Translations under genes and position numbers: made by a program
Notes under the pieces: model-generated
Told to the model about the DNA's origin: nothing
The model's input: the letters and a program-made list of their open reading frames with translations, nothing else
Database searches by the model: none
From: an uncultured Clostridia bacterium
GTDB lineage: Bacteria; Bacillota; Clostridia; Christensenellales; CAG-138
DNA length: 20,276 bases
NCBI GenBank assembly: GCA_937915925.1
Contig: CALGGM010000011.1
Coordinates: forward strand, 1-20,276
Direction: 5' to 3'
Shown here: positions 13,671-20,276 of the stretch, in pieces
Numbering within the stretch: position 1 is the stretch's first letter
Layout: every line of letters begins with the position of its first letter

Positions 13671-14909
13671 ATGGAAGTCGCCGCTTTGATCCTATCGGGC
13701 GTTTCACTGTTTTTGATCCTGATCGTCCTATTTTTACTGCTGCTGTCCTCACGCAAGGACCGTTTGTCCGAGCTTCGCATGGAGATCAGCAACACGTTGT
13801 CCGCATTCGGCAAAACCATCTCGGACAATCAGCGCACCGCGTCCGAATCGCAGGACAAGCGCCTTTCGAGCATGGAACAGAACAACGCGCTGGACTTTGA
13901 ACGGCTCAGAAAATCGCAGGAGGATCGCATCAGCTCCTTGGAACGCGCGAACGAGGAAAAACTGGAAGCGATCCGTCAGACGATGGAACGGAGGCTCACG
14001 TCGATCCAGACCGAGAACGCCGAACGGCTCAATGAGATGCAGCGGGTCGTCGATGAAAAGCTTGAAAAGACGCTCGAAACCCGCATCTCGGAATCGTTCA
14101 AGCTCGTGTCCACACAGCTCGAACAGGTCTATAAGGGACTCGGTGAAATGCAGGCGGTAGCACAAGGCGTGACCGATCTTAAAAAGGTTCTTTCGAACGT
14201 CAAAACGCGCGGCATCTTAGGCGAGGCGCAGCTTTCGGCGATCCTAAGCGAGATCCTCTCCCCCGAGCAGTACGAATGCGACGTCGCCACCAAGCCCGGC
14301 TCGCGCGATCGCGTGGAGTTTGCGATCAAACTTCCCGGCGACGGCGAACAGCCCGTATATCTTCCGATCGACGCAAAGTTCCCCGGCGAGACATTCTCGC
14401 AGCTGCAGGACGCCTATGAACAGGGCGATCCGAACCTGATCGCGCAGGCGGCAAAGATGCTTGAGATCCGTCTGAAAGCCGAGGCGAAGGACATCCGCGA
14501 CAAGTACATCGACCCGCCGCACACCACCGATTTCGGGATTCTCTTCCTCCCCTTCGAAGGGCTGTACGCCGAAGCGGTCAATCGTGGATTCATCGAGGAG
14601 CTGCAGAGAACCTACCGCATCAACGTAACGGGTCCCTCGACGATGGCTGCGTTTTTAAACAGCCTGCAGATGGGCTTCCGCACGCTTGCGATCCAACAGC
14701 GTTCCGGCGAGGTCTGGCAGGTGCTCGGCGCGGTCAAGACCGAGTTCGAAAAGTTCGGCGATATTTTGGAGCGCTCACAGCAGAAGCTGCAGCAGGTCAA
14801 TAACGACCTCGATACGCTGATCGGCACCCGCACCCGCGCCATCAACCGCAAGCTCAAGGATGTCGAACGCCTCGACGCCTTTGAAAGCGGCAATTTGTTG
14901 GATAACTGA
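13671..14909 (+). CDS. rmuC: DNA recombination protein RmuC
   Basis: A 412-residue RmuC homologue; the family is linked to limiting recombination at inverted repeats and carries a restriction-endonuclease-like core. It starts with a membrane helix (about 4-26), followed by a long charged coiled coil (about 35-160) and the RmuC domain with TRGILGEAQL near residue 180, the LPIDAKFPGE segment near 232-241, DFGILFLPFEGLYAEA near 285-300 and a C-terminal helical part. Start choice: ATG 13671 has GGAGG (13660-13664) 6 nt upstream and lies just after a promoter; the frame open from 13533 would add 46 residues without ribosome binding site. It is a single-gene unit, oriented away from the NifU-like gene. 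Confidence 0.95.
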   Translation: MEVAALILSGVSLFLILIVLFLLLLSSRKDRLSELRMEISNTLSAFGKTISDNQRTASESQDKRLSSMEQNNALDFERLRKSQEDRISSLERANEEKLEAIRQTMERRLTSIQTENAERLNEMQRVVDEKLEKTLETRISESFKLVSTQLEQVYKGLGEMQAVAQGVTDLKKVLSNVKTRGILGEAQLSAILSEILSPEQYECDVATKPGSRDRVEFAIKLPGDGEQPVYLPIDAKFPGETFSQLQDAYEQGDPNLIAQAAKMLEIRLKAEAKDIRDKYIDPPHTTDFGILFLPFEGLYAEAVNRGFIEELQRTYRINVTGPSTMAAFLNSLQMGFRTLAIQQRSGEVWQVLGAVKTEFEKFGDILERSQQKLQQVNNDLDTLIGTRTRAINRKLKDVERLDAFESGNLLDN

Positions 14910-14918
14910 AAATGCTAA

Positions 14919-15105
14919 AGGGGTTGTTAAGAAAGTCTCGAAATGTCATCCTGAGGAGCGATGGTACGCGCGGGAAGCGCGCGATCTACCGCTGTAACGA
15001 AGCGCAGCGGAGTGGAACGCGACGAAGGATCTCCTAAAGGCTGTGCTGTTTTTGGAGATTCTTCGCCTAAAGGCTCAGAATGACAGGACTTTCTTAACAG
15101 CCCCT
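14919..15105. mobile_element. MITE-like element with long imperfect terminal inverted repeats
   Basis: A 187-bp non-coding element. The left end AGGGGTTGTTAAGAAAGTC (14919-14937) matches the complement of the right end (15087-15105) with one mismatch, and the similarity continues inward: TGTCATCCTGAG on the left against CTCAGAATGACA on the right. The interior holds a CGCGC/GCGCG hairpin and a GGATCTCC/GGAGATTC pair. Inward ends of the GTCATCCTGAG type occur in dispersed intergenic repeats of many gut Firmicutes, from memory. There is no transposase and no open frame of note. It could fold as one long hairpin RNA and may help to end rmuC or peptidase transcripts. Confidence 0.72.
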
Positions 15106-15112
15106 ACATACA

Positions 15113-15194
15113 TGACGGCTATGTCGTCAATTCATGTGCCGCAAGGCACAATTCAAGTCCTTTGGACAATTCATGGAGCGAAGCGAGAATTCAT
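15113..15194. repeat. Array of short hairpins separated by AATTCAT
   Basis: The heptamer AATTCAT (once AATTCAA) recurs at 15129-15135, 15150-15156, 15168-15174 and 15188-15194, a period of 18-21 bp. Between copies lie different small units: TGACG/CGTCA (15113-15129), TGTGCC/GGCACA with a GCAA loop (15135-15150), GTCC/GGAC (15157-15167), and GGAGCGAAGCGAG (15175-15187), which pairs poorly. The spacer is conserved and the hairpins differ, unlike an ordinary tandem repeat. Not coding. Confidence 0.7.
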
Positions 15195-15195
15195 C

Positions 15196-15240
15196 GGCGC
15201 TTTTAAATAGCCAACAATTTTTAACAGCGCCTTCTTTTAT
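15196..15240 (+). terminator. Probable terminator of rmuC
   Basis: GGCGCTTTTAAA (15196-15207) pairs with TTTAACAGCGCC (15220-15231) with one mismatch around a 12-nt loop, then TTCTTTTATT on the plus strand. It overlaps the last codons of the convergent S9 peptidase gene. It lies about 290 bp beyond the rmuC stop, after the two repeat elements. Confidence 0.55.
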
Positions 15241-17231
15241 TCCTTTGCGTATTTCTCAAACCAGTTCGTGATCTCGGTCAGCCTGCGGATGCGATGCTTC
15301 GGCTTTCCGGAGCGGGAAAGCTCGTGGTTCTCGCCGTGGAAGACGCAGATGCGCGCGGGCACGCCGCAGTCGACGAGCGCACCGTACATCTGCAGTCCCT
15401 GATCGATCGGGCAGCGGTAGTCCTCGTCCGAATGGATGAACAGCGTCGGCGTCTTCACGTTCTTCGCGTATTTCAGCGGGCTGTGATCCCAAAGCTTCTC
15501 GTAGTCCGTATAGAAGTCCGCCTTGTTCTGATCGCCGACAAAGTAGTAGCCGATGTCACTGATGCCGTTGAAGCTCAGCCAGTTCGAGATCGACCGTTGC
15601 GACGCGCACGCGCAGAACCGGTCGGTATGCCCGATGATCCAGTTCGTCATAAAGCCGCCGTAGCTGCCGCCCGTTTCGCACACGCGTTTCGGATCGATCG
15701 CAGGATAGCGTCTTAAAACCTCGTCCGCAAAGTCCATGAGGTTCTTGTAATCCGTCTCGCCGTAATGTCCCATAATGTCCGCAAACGCGTCGCCGCGACC
15801 GTCAGAACCCTTCGGATTGCAGAAGAAGACAAAGTACCCCTTCCCTGCCCAGACCTGCATTTCGTGATAGAACACCGTGCCGTAGACCGTCTTCGGTCCG
15901 CCGTGAATGTCGAACACTGCGGGGTACTTCTTATTAGGATCGTAATCCTTCGGCTTCAGCACCCAACCGTCGATCTTCCATCCTTCGCTCTCCACCGAGA
16001 CCGGCTCGCATTTTGCGACGTACTTATCCATCAGCACACCGTCGTTGAACTGCGAAAGCTTGGTGAGCGCGCCCGTTCTCAGATTCTTTGCGTAAAGCTC
16101 CTGCAGGCTTCCCTCGTACAGGGAGATGAACAGCGCTTCGTCGTTGTCCGGATGGATCGCCACCGCGTCGATGGAGCCGATTTCCGTTGCGATCGGAAGA
16201 TTGTTCCCCTGCATATCCAAGGCGTACAAATGCGAGCTCTCAACGCGCGTGGTGATGTAATAGAGACGGTCGTTCGTGCCGATCATGCTCTGCCCACCGC
16301 CGTGACGCACGTCGCTGCCAACCGAATTCCACAGGCTTTCGGTGTTCTCGTAAAGCATCGTCAGATCGCCCGTCTCGCGGTCGACCAGATAGAAGTCGCT
16401 GTTCTCGTTGAGCCCGATGTCCTTGCCCTCGGTCGCCATCAGAAGAAGGCGTTCGCCGACCGCTTTGATGCGATCGATGAACAGCCCATCGTAGGCTTTG
16501 AGAAGCCGGTTCTCACCCGTCGTCGCGTCCAGCACATACAGCTCCGTATGCGTGAGACTGCGCCGCGCGGGGTACGACGTGCCGAGGTAATAGACGAGGT
16601 CGCCGACAGTCTCGATCGATTCGACGTCGAAGAACGGCTCCGTGATCCTCTTGATCTCCTTTACGTCCGAAGAAATGAGGAACAGCGCGGTGCGGCTCTT
16701 GTTCACGACCCCGCCGCCGTTCATCCAATACGGCAGCTCGTCGAAGACCTCGTAATCCGCTTCATCCGCATAGCCCTTTTCAACCTTCTCGCGGTCCTCC
16801 TTGCTCATGCGATAGTAATCCGGCGCATTGGCGTCGATCGAACCGAGCACGGCGAACGCGCCGCAAGGGAGCTTTTTGATCCACTGCGCGGAAAAAGGCA
16901 GTGTAAACGCGTGGATCGCTTCGCCGCCGCGAAGGTCGAGACGGTAAAAGCTCGTGAACTGCTCCTTCTTTTCGGCGCGCTTCTTTTCGGACGCAGAACG
17001 GATCGCCGGGAACAGGATCGTGTTCTCCGTTTCCCAGAAATACCGTCCTTCTTTGCCGAGATCGGTGAGCTGCCGAACGCTGCCGTCGTACAGCCACAGG
17101 CGGCTTTCGTAGTAATTCTCTTCCTCATTGCAGTTCGACACGACGAACGCCGCGCGCTTGCCGTCCGGCGCGTACGTGACGTTCGAAAGGTATTTGTAAT
17201 CCAAAAAATCGTTGATCTCGACCGGTTTCAT
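15237..17231 (-). CDS. S9 family prolyl oligopeptidase-like serine peptidase
   Basis: A 664-residue cytosolic peptidase of the acylaminoacyl-peptidase/dipeptidyl-peptidase type, which cleaves short peptides. The N-terminal two thirds form the WD40-like beta-propeller; the alpha/beta-hydrolase domain starts near residue 420. HGGP at 443-446 forms the oxyanion region, GGSYGG at 521-526 carries the nucleophile Ser523, HSDEDYRCP (600-608) the acid (Asp604 by analogy with related S9 enzymes), and GENH the catalytic His636. There is no signal peptide. The ATG at 17229-17231 has AAGGAGA 6 nt upstream and the promoter at 17260-17288. It is a single-gene unit, separated from the upstream DUF2877 gene by a terminator. 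Confidence 0.95.
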   Translation of the reverse strand: MKPVEINDFLDYKYLSNVTYAPDGKRAAFVVSNCNEEENYYESRLWLYDGSVRQLTDLGKEGRYFWETENTILFPAIRSASEKKRAEKKEQFTSFYRLDLRGGEAIHAFTLPFSAQWIKKLPCGAFAVLGSIDANAPDYYRMSKEDREKVEKGYADEADYEVFDELPYWMNGGGVVNKSRTALFLISSDVKEIKRITEPFFDVESIETVGDLVYYLGTSYPARRSLTHTELYVLDATTGENRLLKAYDGLFIDRIKAVGERLLLMATEGKDIGLNENSDFYLVDRETGDLTMLYENTESLWNSVGSDVRHGGGQSMIGTNDRLYYITTRVESSHLYALDMQGNNLPIATEIGSIDAVAIHPDNDEALFISLYEGSLQELYAKNLRTGALTKLSQFNDGVLMDKYVAKCEPVSVESEGWKIDGWVLKPKDYDPNKKYPAVFDIHGGPKTVYGTVFYHEMQVWAGKGYFVFFCNPKGSDGRGDAFADIMGHYGETDYKNLMDFADEVLRRYPAIDPKRVCETGGSYGGFMTNWIIGHTDRFCACASQRSISNWLSFNGISDIGYYFVGDQNKADFYTDYEKLWDHSPLKYAKNVKTPTLFIHSDEDYRCPIDQGLQMYGALVDCGVPARICVFHGENHELSRSGKPKHRIRRLTEITNWFEKYAKE

Positions 17232-17259
17232 CTCAAATCTCCTTTATTCGCTTTCCTAT

Positions 17260-17288
17260 ATTGTAATGCCAAAGGGAAATAATTGCAA
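17260..17288 (-). promoter_or_regulatory. Promoter of the S9 peptidase gene
   Basis: On the minus strand TTGCAA (17288-17283) and TACAAT (17265-17260) are 17 nt apart. The -35 box begins one base after the T-tract of the upstream terminator ends, leaving essentially no spacer between the two transcription units. Confidence 0.82.
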
Positions 17289-17289
17289 C

Positions 17290-17314
17290 AAAAAAGAACA
17301 GCCGAAGCTGTTCT
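17290..17314 (-). terminator. Intrinsic terminator of the DUF2877 gene
   Basis: On the minus strand AGAACAGC (17314-17307), a TTCG tetraloop and GCTGTTCT (17302-17295) are followed by six T residues. It begins 12 nt after the stop codon. Confidence 0.95.
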
Positions 17315-17326
17315 AAAGGCAATCAG

Positions 17327-18226
17327 TTAAACAGGATGCACCGCATACAGCACCGACAGCGCGAGATATACGCCGGTCAGCATATCCGCGCCGCCGCCGA
17401 GCGGAAGCGCCGCAATGCGGTTTGCGGTCGCGGTCAGAACGGAATAGGACGCGTCGGAAAGGACGTTTCGTAAAAGCTGGAACAGATCCTCGGACACCAT
17501 GCCCTCGCCGCTCTGCAAAAGGAACGCCGCGGACAGCTCGGTCGTGTGCGCGGCAGCAGCGCCGGAAAGCTCGCGCGTCGTTTCGAGCACGCGGTTATAG
17601 CTTCTGCCGAGCGCAGCGGACAGCGCGCCGTAGCCCGCCATATAGCCGCACAGCAAGCGGTCTGCGGACGGGATCAGTCCCACGCCGACGCCCGCGATCG
17701 ATGCGCCCGCCGCGCGGCACGTCTCGGGATCCTGTTCCCGGAACGCGGCATGCAGCTCGGGAAGCAGCGGCTTCACGACGTTCGAATACGCGTTCGGCTT
17801 TGCGTCGGTGACGAGCGGGCTCAAATCGTCCTCCTTTGCGTTCGTCTCGATCACGCGAAGGATGTGCCTGAGCCGGATATCGAGATCGGTCGGCAGAAAC
17901 ACCGCCTTCAAAGAGCTCAGCGAAAGGTCGTAATCCGTGCTCTGCGACAGATCGACCGTGAATTCACACGCGGGGATCTCGATGCGCTCGCTGCCCAAAA
18001 GGACCTGCTGTCCCTCCGCGATGTCGTAGCGGGTCAGCGCCTTGGTCGACGGAACGACCGTCGAGAACGGCGAAAGGCAATGCGCGTTCGTGAGGATCGC
18101 GATCATGCCGATCGAGGTATCGCAATAGACCGCGTCGGGATAGACGGCATAGACCGTTCCGGCGTAGTTTCCCATCCGAAGATATGCATGCAGGCGTCTG
18201 CAGGTTTTTCTTGCTGTTTCTTGCAT
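17327..18226 (-). CDS. DUF2877 (AllH-like) protein
   Basis: From the ATG at 18224-18226 the product has 299 residues. It resembles the DUF2877 family, which includes AllH (YlbF), a subunit of the oxamate carbamoyltransferase of allantoin fermentation. The support is GVGVGLIPSADRLLCG (179-194), in place of the glycine-rich GLTPSGDD-type motif, and LGGGADMLTG (276-285). No allF/allG or purine-degradation genes are adjacent, so the AllH role should not be assumed. The start is uncertain: the frame stays open upstream to a TTG at 18346, but a good promoter (18288-18316) lies inside that extension. The ATG at 18226 has only a weak ribosome binding site, and an ATG at residue 18 is an alternative. 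It is followed by a strong terminator. Confidence 0.72.
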   Translation of the reverse strand: MQETARKTCRRLHAYLRMGNYAGTVYAVYPDAVYCDTSIGMIAILTNAHCLSPFSTVVPSTKALTRYDIAEGQQVLLGSERIEIPACEFTVDLSQSTDYDLSLSSLKAVFLPTDLDIRLRHILRVIETNAKEDDLSPLVTDAKPNAYSNVVKPLLPELHAAFREQDPETCRAAGASIAGVGVGLIPSADRLLCGYMAGYGALSAALGRSYNRVLETTRELSGAAAAHTTELSAAFLLQSGEGMVSEDLFQLLRNVLSDASYSVLTATANRIAALPLGGGADMLTGVYLALSVLYAVHPV

Positions 18227-18238
18227 AAAGACGGATCG

Positions 18239-18279
18239 GCGGAACGTACCGCGGTCGACCGCGCATATACATGTTCCGC
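18239..18279. promoter_or_regulatory. Palindromic leader element upstream of the DUF2877 gene
   Basis: A perfect 14-bp palindrome, CGCGGTCGACCGCG (18250-18263), is nested inside a 7-bp inverted repeat, GCGGAAC (18239-18245) with GTTCCGC (18273-18279). It covers the predicted start of transcription (near 18281) and the 5' leader, ending 13 bp before the chosen start codon. It could be an operator for a dimeric repressor or a leader hairpin. I do not recognise a known regulator site. Confidence 0.55.
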
Positions 18280-18287
18280 TTATGCAT

Positions 18288-18316
18288 ATTTTAACGTCTG
18301 ACAGTCCGTTTGTAAA
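18288..18316 (-). promoter_or_regulatory. Promoter of the DUF2877 gene
   Basis: On the minus strand TTTACA (18316-18311) and TAAAAT (18293-18288) are separated by 17 nt. The predicted leader is about 55 nt and contains the palindromic element at 18239-18279. Confidence 0.72.
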
Positions 18317-18364
18317 GATTTTAAGGCCGTATAAACGCCCAAACAATATGAATAGAGTGTAAAT

Positions 18365-19195
18365 TTATTCGGTTTTTGCAGGAACGTGCCAGGTCCCGAG
18401 GCGGCTGTTGCCGTCCTCCGTCTTCGTAAAGCCCATCGATCGGTACAGCGAAAGCGCGGGGACGTTGTCGACTTCGACAAACAGGACCATCCCTCGCGGT
18501 CGGTTCTCTTCGATCGCCCTGAAAAGCAGCTTCCTTCCCCATCCCTTGCGGCGATGCGTTTCCTTGACAAAAAGATCGAACGGCTCGTTCTCGTCCGAAT
18601 CATGCGTGACATCGATGTATCCGACGACCTCGCCCCGATCGATCGCGAGCAATACCTTGAACACGTCCAAAGCTTCAACGACCTTATCGCCGGTCCAGTA
18701 GCAATCCGTTGTGTGAAGCGCGATATACGCGTCCCTGAACGGATCGGACAGCGGCACGATCCCGTCCGTGTCAATCTGCGTCGGATCGTCCGTAAGAACC
18801 ATTTTCTGCATTTCCGGATCGAACGCAGCGCCGCGCTTTTCGAGCGTCTTTATGATGAGATCGTTCTGAGGATTAAACACGAAATCCGCCTGGAATCCCG
18901 AATAGTTCGCCGCAAGATAGTCCGCGATCTCTTCGTACGCCTCATATGCGCGGGAAAACCCGATCAGCATTTCGATGTACCGTTCCGCTTCGATGATCAA
19001 AAAGTTGAACAGCCCGATCAGCGCGTCGTCCCGGAAAACGCCGAGCGCAAGATAATCCTTTTTGCCGACGGTGTCGAAAAGGTTCGACCTTTGGTTTTCC
19101 AGCGAGGAAAAATGCGGATCGGAATAAACGGGATCGTCCTTGATCCCGTTGATGAACGGCATGCACGGTCCGAGATCGGACAGTATTCGGATCAT
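18365..19195 (-). CDS. GNAT family N-acetyltransferase
   Basis: A 276-residue protein with a C-terminal GNAT domain, which transfers an acetyl group from acetyl-CoA to an unknown amine. The acetyl-CoA-binding motif appears as RRKGWGRKLLFRA near residues 216-228, preceded by VGYIDVTHD and FDLFVKETHR beta strands and followed by LFVEVDNVPALSLYRSMGF, a standard GNAT ending. The N-terminal 140 residues (LGVFRDDALIGLFNFL, YEEIADYLAANY) may be a second, degenerate GNAT-like half. The start at ATG 19193-19195 is chosen because GGAGG lies 8 nt upstream; a GTG three codons earlier overlaps that site. No distinct promoter is visible, and it may depend on readthrough of the terminator at 19229-19258. 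No clear terminator follows it. Confidence 0.88.
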   Translation of the reverse strand: MIRILSDLGPCMPFINGIKDDPVYSDPHFSSLENQRSNLFDTVGKKDYLALGVFRDDALIGLFNFLIIEAERYIEMLIGFSRAYEAYEEIADYLAANYSGFQADFVFNPQNDLIIKTLEKRGAAFDPEMQKMVLTDDPTQIDTDGIVPLSDPFRDAYIALHTTDCYWTGDKVVEALDVFKVLLAIDRGEVVGYIDVTHDSDENEPFDLFVKETHRRKGWGRKLLFRAIEENRPRGMVLFVEVDNVPALSLYRSMGFTKTEDGNSRLGTWHVPAKTE

Positions 19196-19228
19196 TGTTT
19201 TCACCTCCGTATCTCAAGATCCATCAAG

Positions 19229-19258
19229 AAAAAAGCACAGCCGATGCCGACCGTGCTT
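19229..19258 (-). terminator. Intrinsic terminator of the efp-CD1247-like unit
   Basis: On the minus strand AAGCACGG (19258-19251) pairs with CTGTGCTT (19240-19233) with one G-U pair around a 10-nt loop, followed by six T residues (19234-19229). It starts 16 nt after the stop codon at 19275. Confidence 0.85.
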
Positions 19259-19274
19259 TGTTTCTCAAGCGGGA

Positions 19275-19685
19275 TTATTCTTCCGTTTCCTCCGGATCTG
19301 CGTCCGGAATATGCAGCTCGATCGGCTCGTTGCAGTTCGGGCAGATAAGACCGTCGGGTCTGTCGAGCATGTCCTGATCGAAATAGATGGTCTCGCCGCA
19401 GTTCGGGCAGACGATCTCGAAGAAATCGTCGTCGTCAAACTCGTCTTCCTCATCCTCGTCCTCGTCGCCGTAGAGGAAATCGTCGTACTCGTCGAGGTTC
19501 TCAAAGATCTCCTCCACGCTGTCGTCGAGATCCGCAAGCGTATCCTCGTGATCCGCCATTTCCTCGGCGATCAGATCGAGTGCGTCGACGATCGCGGTAA
19601 AGATCTTCGCGTACTTGTCTTCGCGGATGTTGAGACCTTCCATCAAACCGTCCAGATATGCGACCTTCTCAGAAATTCTGCTCAT
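19275..19685 (-). CDS. CD1247-like acidic zinc-ribbon protein
   Basis: A 136-residue cytosolic protein of unknown function. The N-terminal half (MSRISEKVAYLDGLMEGLNI, then helices to about residue 65) matches the CD1247 N-terminal domain found across Clostridia. It is followed by a strongly acidic stretch (about 66-89, mostly Asp and Glu) and a C-terminal zinc ribbon (CPNC at 93-96, CPNC at 115-118). The ATG at 19683-19685 has GGAGG 6 nt upstream; the frame open further upstream to 19796 only overlaps efp. It lies 31 bp after efp and is very likely co-transcribed with it. A link to translation or transcription is suggested by the position and the charge, without direct evidence. Confidence 0.87.
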   Translation of the reverse strand: MSRISEKVAYLDGLMEGLNIREDKYAKIFTAIVDALDLIAEEMADHEDTLADLDDSVEEIFENLDEYDDFLYGDEDEDEEDEFDDDDFFEIVCPNCGETIYFDQDMLDRPDGLICPNCNEPIELHIPDADPEETEE

Positions 19686-19716
19686 GCTGCACCTCCGAAA
19701 TAAATGATAGTTTGCG

Positions 19717-20274
19717 TTATACGCGGGACATGTATTCGCCGGTTCTGGTGTCGATGCGGATCGTGTCGCCCTCGTTGACGAACAGCGGGACCGCAATGTG
19801 GTAGCCGGTTTCGAGAACCGCGGGCTTGGTCGTGCCGGTTGCGGTGTCGCCCTTGAAGCCCGGTTCGGTCTCGGTGACCTTGAGCTCGACGAAGTTCGGC
19901 GCTTCGACGGAGAACGCGCTGCCCTTGTAGAAGCGCATCTTGACCTGATCGTTCTCCTTGATGAAGTCGATCGCGTCTTCGACCTGTTCGAAGTTCAGCG
20001 GGATCTGCTCATAGGTTTCGATGTCCATGAAGTAGTAGAGTTCGCCGTCGGAATACAGATATTCCATATCCTTGGTCTCGATGTGTGCCAGCGGGTACTT
20101 GTCCGTCGGGCTGAAGGTGCGCTCCAACACCGCGCCGGTCATGACGTTCTTGAGTCTCGTGCGCACGAACGCCGCGCCCTTGCCCGGCTTGACATGCTGG
20201 AAGTCGGAGATCGACCAAACAACGCCGTCAATCTCAACCGTTACGCCCTTGCGGAAATCGCCTGCCATAATCAT
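19717..20274 (-). CDS. efp: Translation elongation factor P
   Basis: EF-P binds between the P and E sites of the ribosome and relieves stalling at consecutive prolines. The 185-residue product has all three beta-barrel domains. The domain I loop HVKPGKGAAFVRTR holds the lysine at the tip, Lys32 when counted from the first ATG, at the position that is modified in many bacteria. The product ends TRTGEYMSRV, as in other EF-P proteins. Two starts are possible, ATG 20274 (MIMAGDF) and ATG 20268 (MAGDF, the commoner family beginning). The window ends 2 bp upstream, so the ribosome binding site cannot be used to decide. First visible gene of a unit with the CD1247-like gene. Confidence 0.97.
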   Translation of the reverse strand: MIMAGDFRKGVTVEIDGVVWSISDFQHVKPGKGAAFVRTRLKNVMTGAVLERTFSPTDKYPLAHIETKDMEYLYSDGELYYFMDIETYEQIPLNFEQVEDAIDFIKENDQVKMRFYKGSAFSVEAPNFVELKVTETEPGFKGDTATGTTKPAVLETGYHIAVPLFVNEGDTIRIDTRTGEYMSRV

Positions 20275-20276
20275 AA

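Noticed and set aside
14919..15194. The repeat-rich gap considered as a CRISPR array.
   Set aside because: The repeated unit is only 7 bp with spacers of 11-14 bp, the spacers are small hairpins, and no cas gene is present.
15765..17282. A 505-codon plus-strand open frame opposite the S9 peptidase.
   Set aside because: It is antisense to a peptidase with a complete catalytic triad; the composition is Arg/Val/Leu-rich shadow coding, and it runs through the peptidase promoter.
18227..18346. Upstream extension of the DUF2877 frame to a TTG.
   Set aside because: It contains a good promoter and a palindromic leader, and the TTG has no ribosome binding site.

Overview
The window reads as a chromosomal segment of an anaerobic, fairly G+C-rich member of the Clostridia (Firmicutes), probably an uncultured gut or rumen lineage. 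The evidence is a CIRCE operator in front of groESL, strong AGGAGG-type ribosome binding sites, sigma-A promoters with 17-bp spacers, an RqcH-type NFACT protein, an efp gene next to a CD1247-like acidic zinc-ribbon gene, and the clostridial pair of a NifU-like scaffold with a GGGtGRT protein. Taxonomy is inferred from gene content only.

Layout. 1-146: end of a unit from outside, with a plus-strand terminator. 147-2158: groES-groEL (minus) with CIRCE and a full-consensus promoter. 2257-2698: rpsT (plus) with promoter, UUG start and terminator. 2699-2813: a cluster of three inverted repeats. 2846-5635: an overlapping plus-strand operon rqcH - rdgB - YfcE-like phosphodiesterase (translation quality control, nucleotide-pool cleaning, small phosphoesterase). 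5673-8736: two tandem paralogous D-Ala-D-Ala carboxypeptidases (cell wall). 8733-11761: a minus-strand run of two paralogous zinc-ribbon proteins, a DUF2804 protein and an NlpC/P60 plus peptidoglycan-binding protein whose ribosome binding site is buried in a terminator-like hairpin. 11793-13618: the NifU-like/GGGtGRT operon (minus). 13612-14909: rmuC (plus), divergent from the NifU-like gene, the two promoters sharing one -35 region. 14919-15240: a gene-free stretch made of a MITE-like inverted-repeat element, an array of short hairpins with an AATTCAT spacer, and an rmuC terminator. 15237-20274: minus-strand genes for an S9 peptidase, a DUF2877 (AllH-like) protein, a GNAT acetyltransferase, a CD1247-like protein and EF-P.

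Most of the window is housekeeping. The least described parts are the NifU-like/GGGtGRT pair, the hairpin-buried start of the lysin-like gene, the asparagine in the RqcH Asp-Arg motif, and the intergenic palindromic repeats. I saw no tRNA, rRNA, CRISPR array, transposase or clear prophage block.
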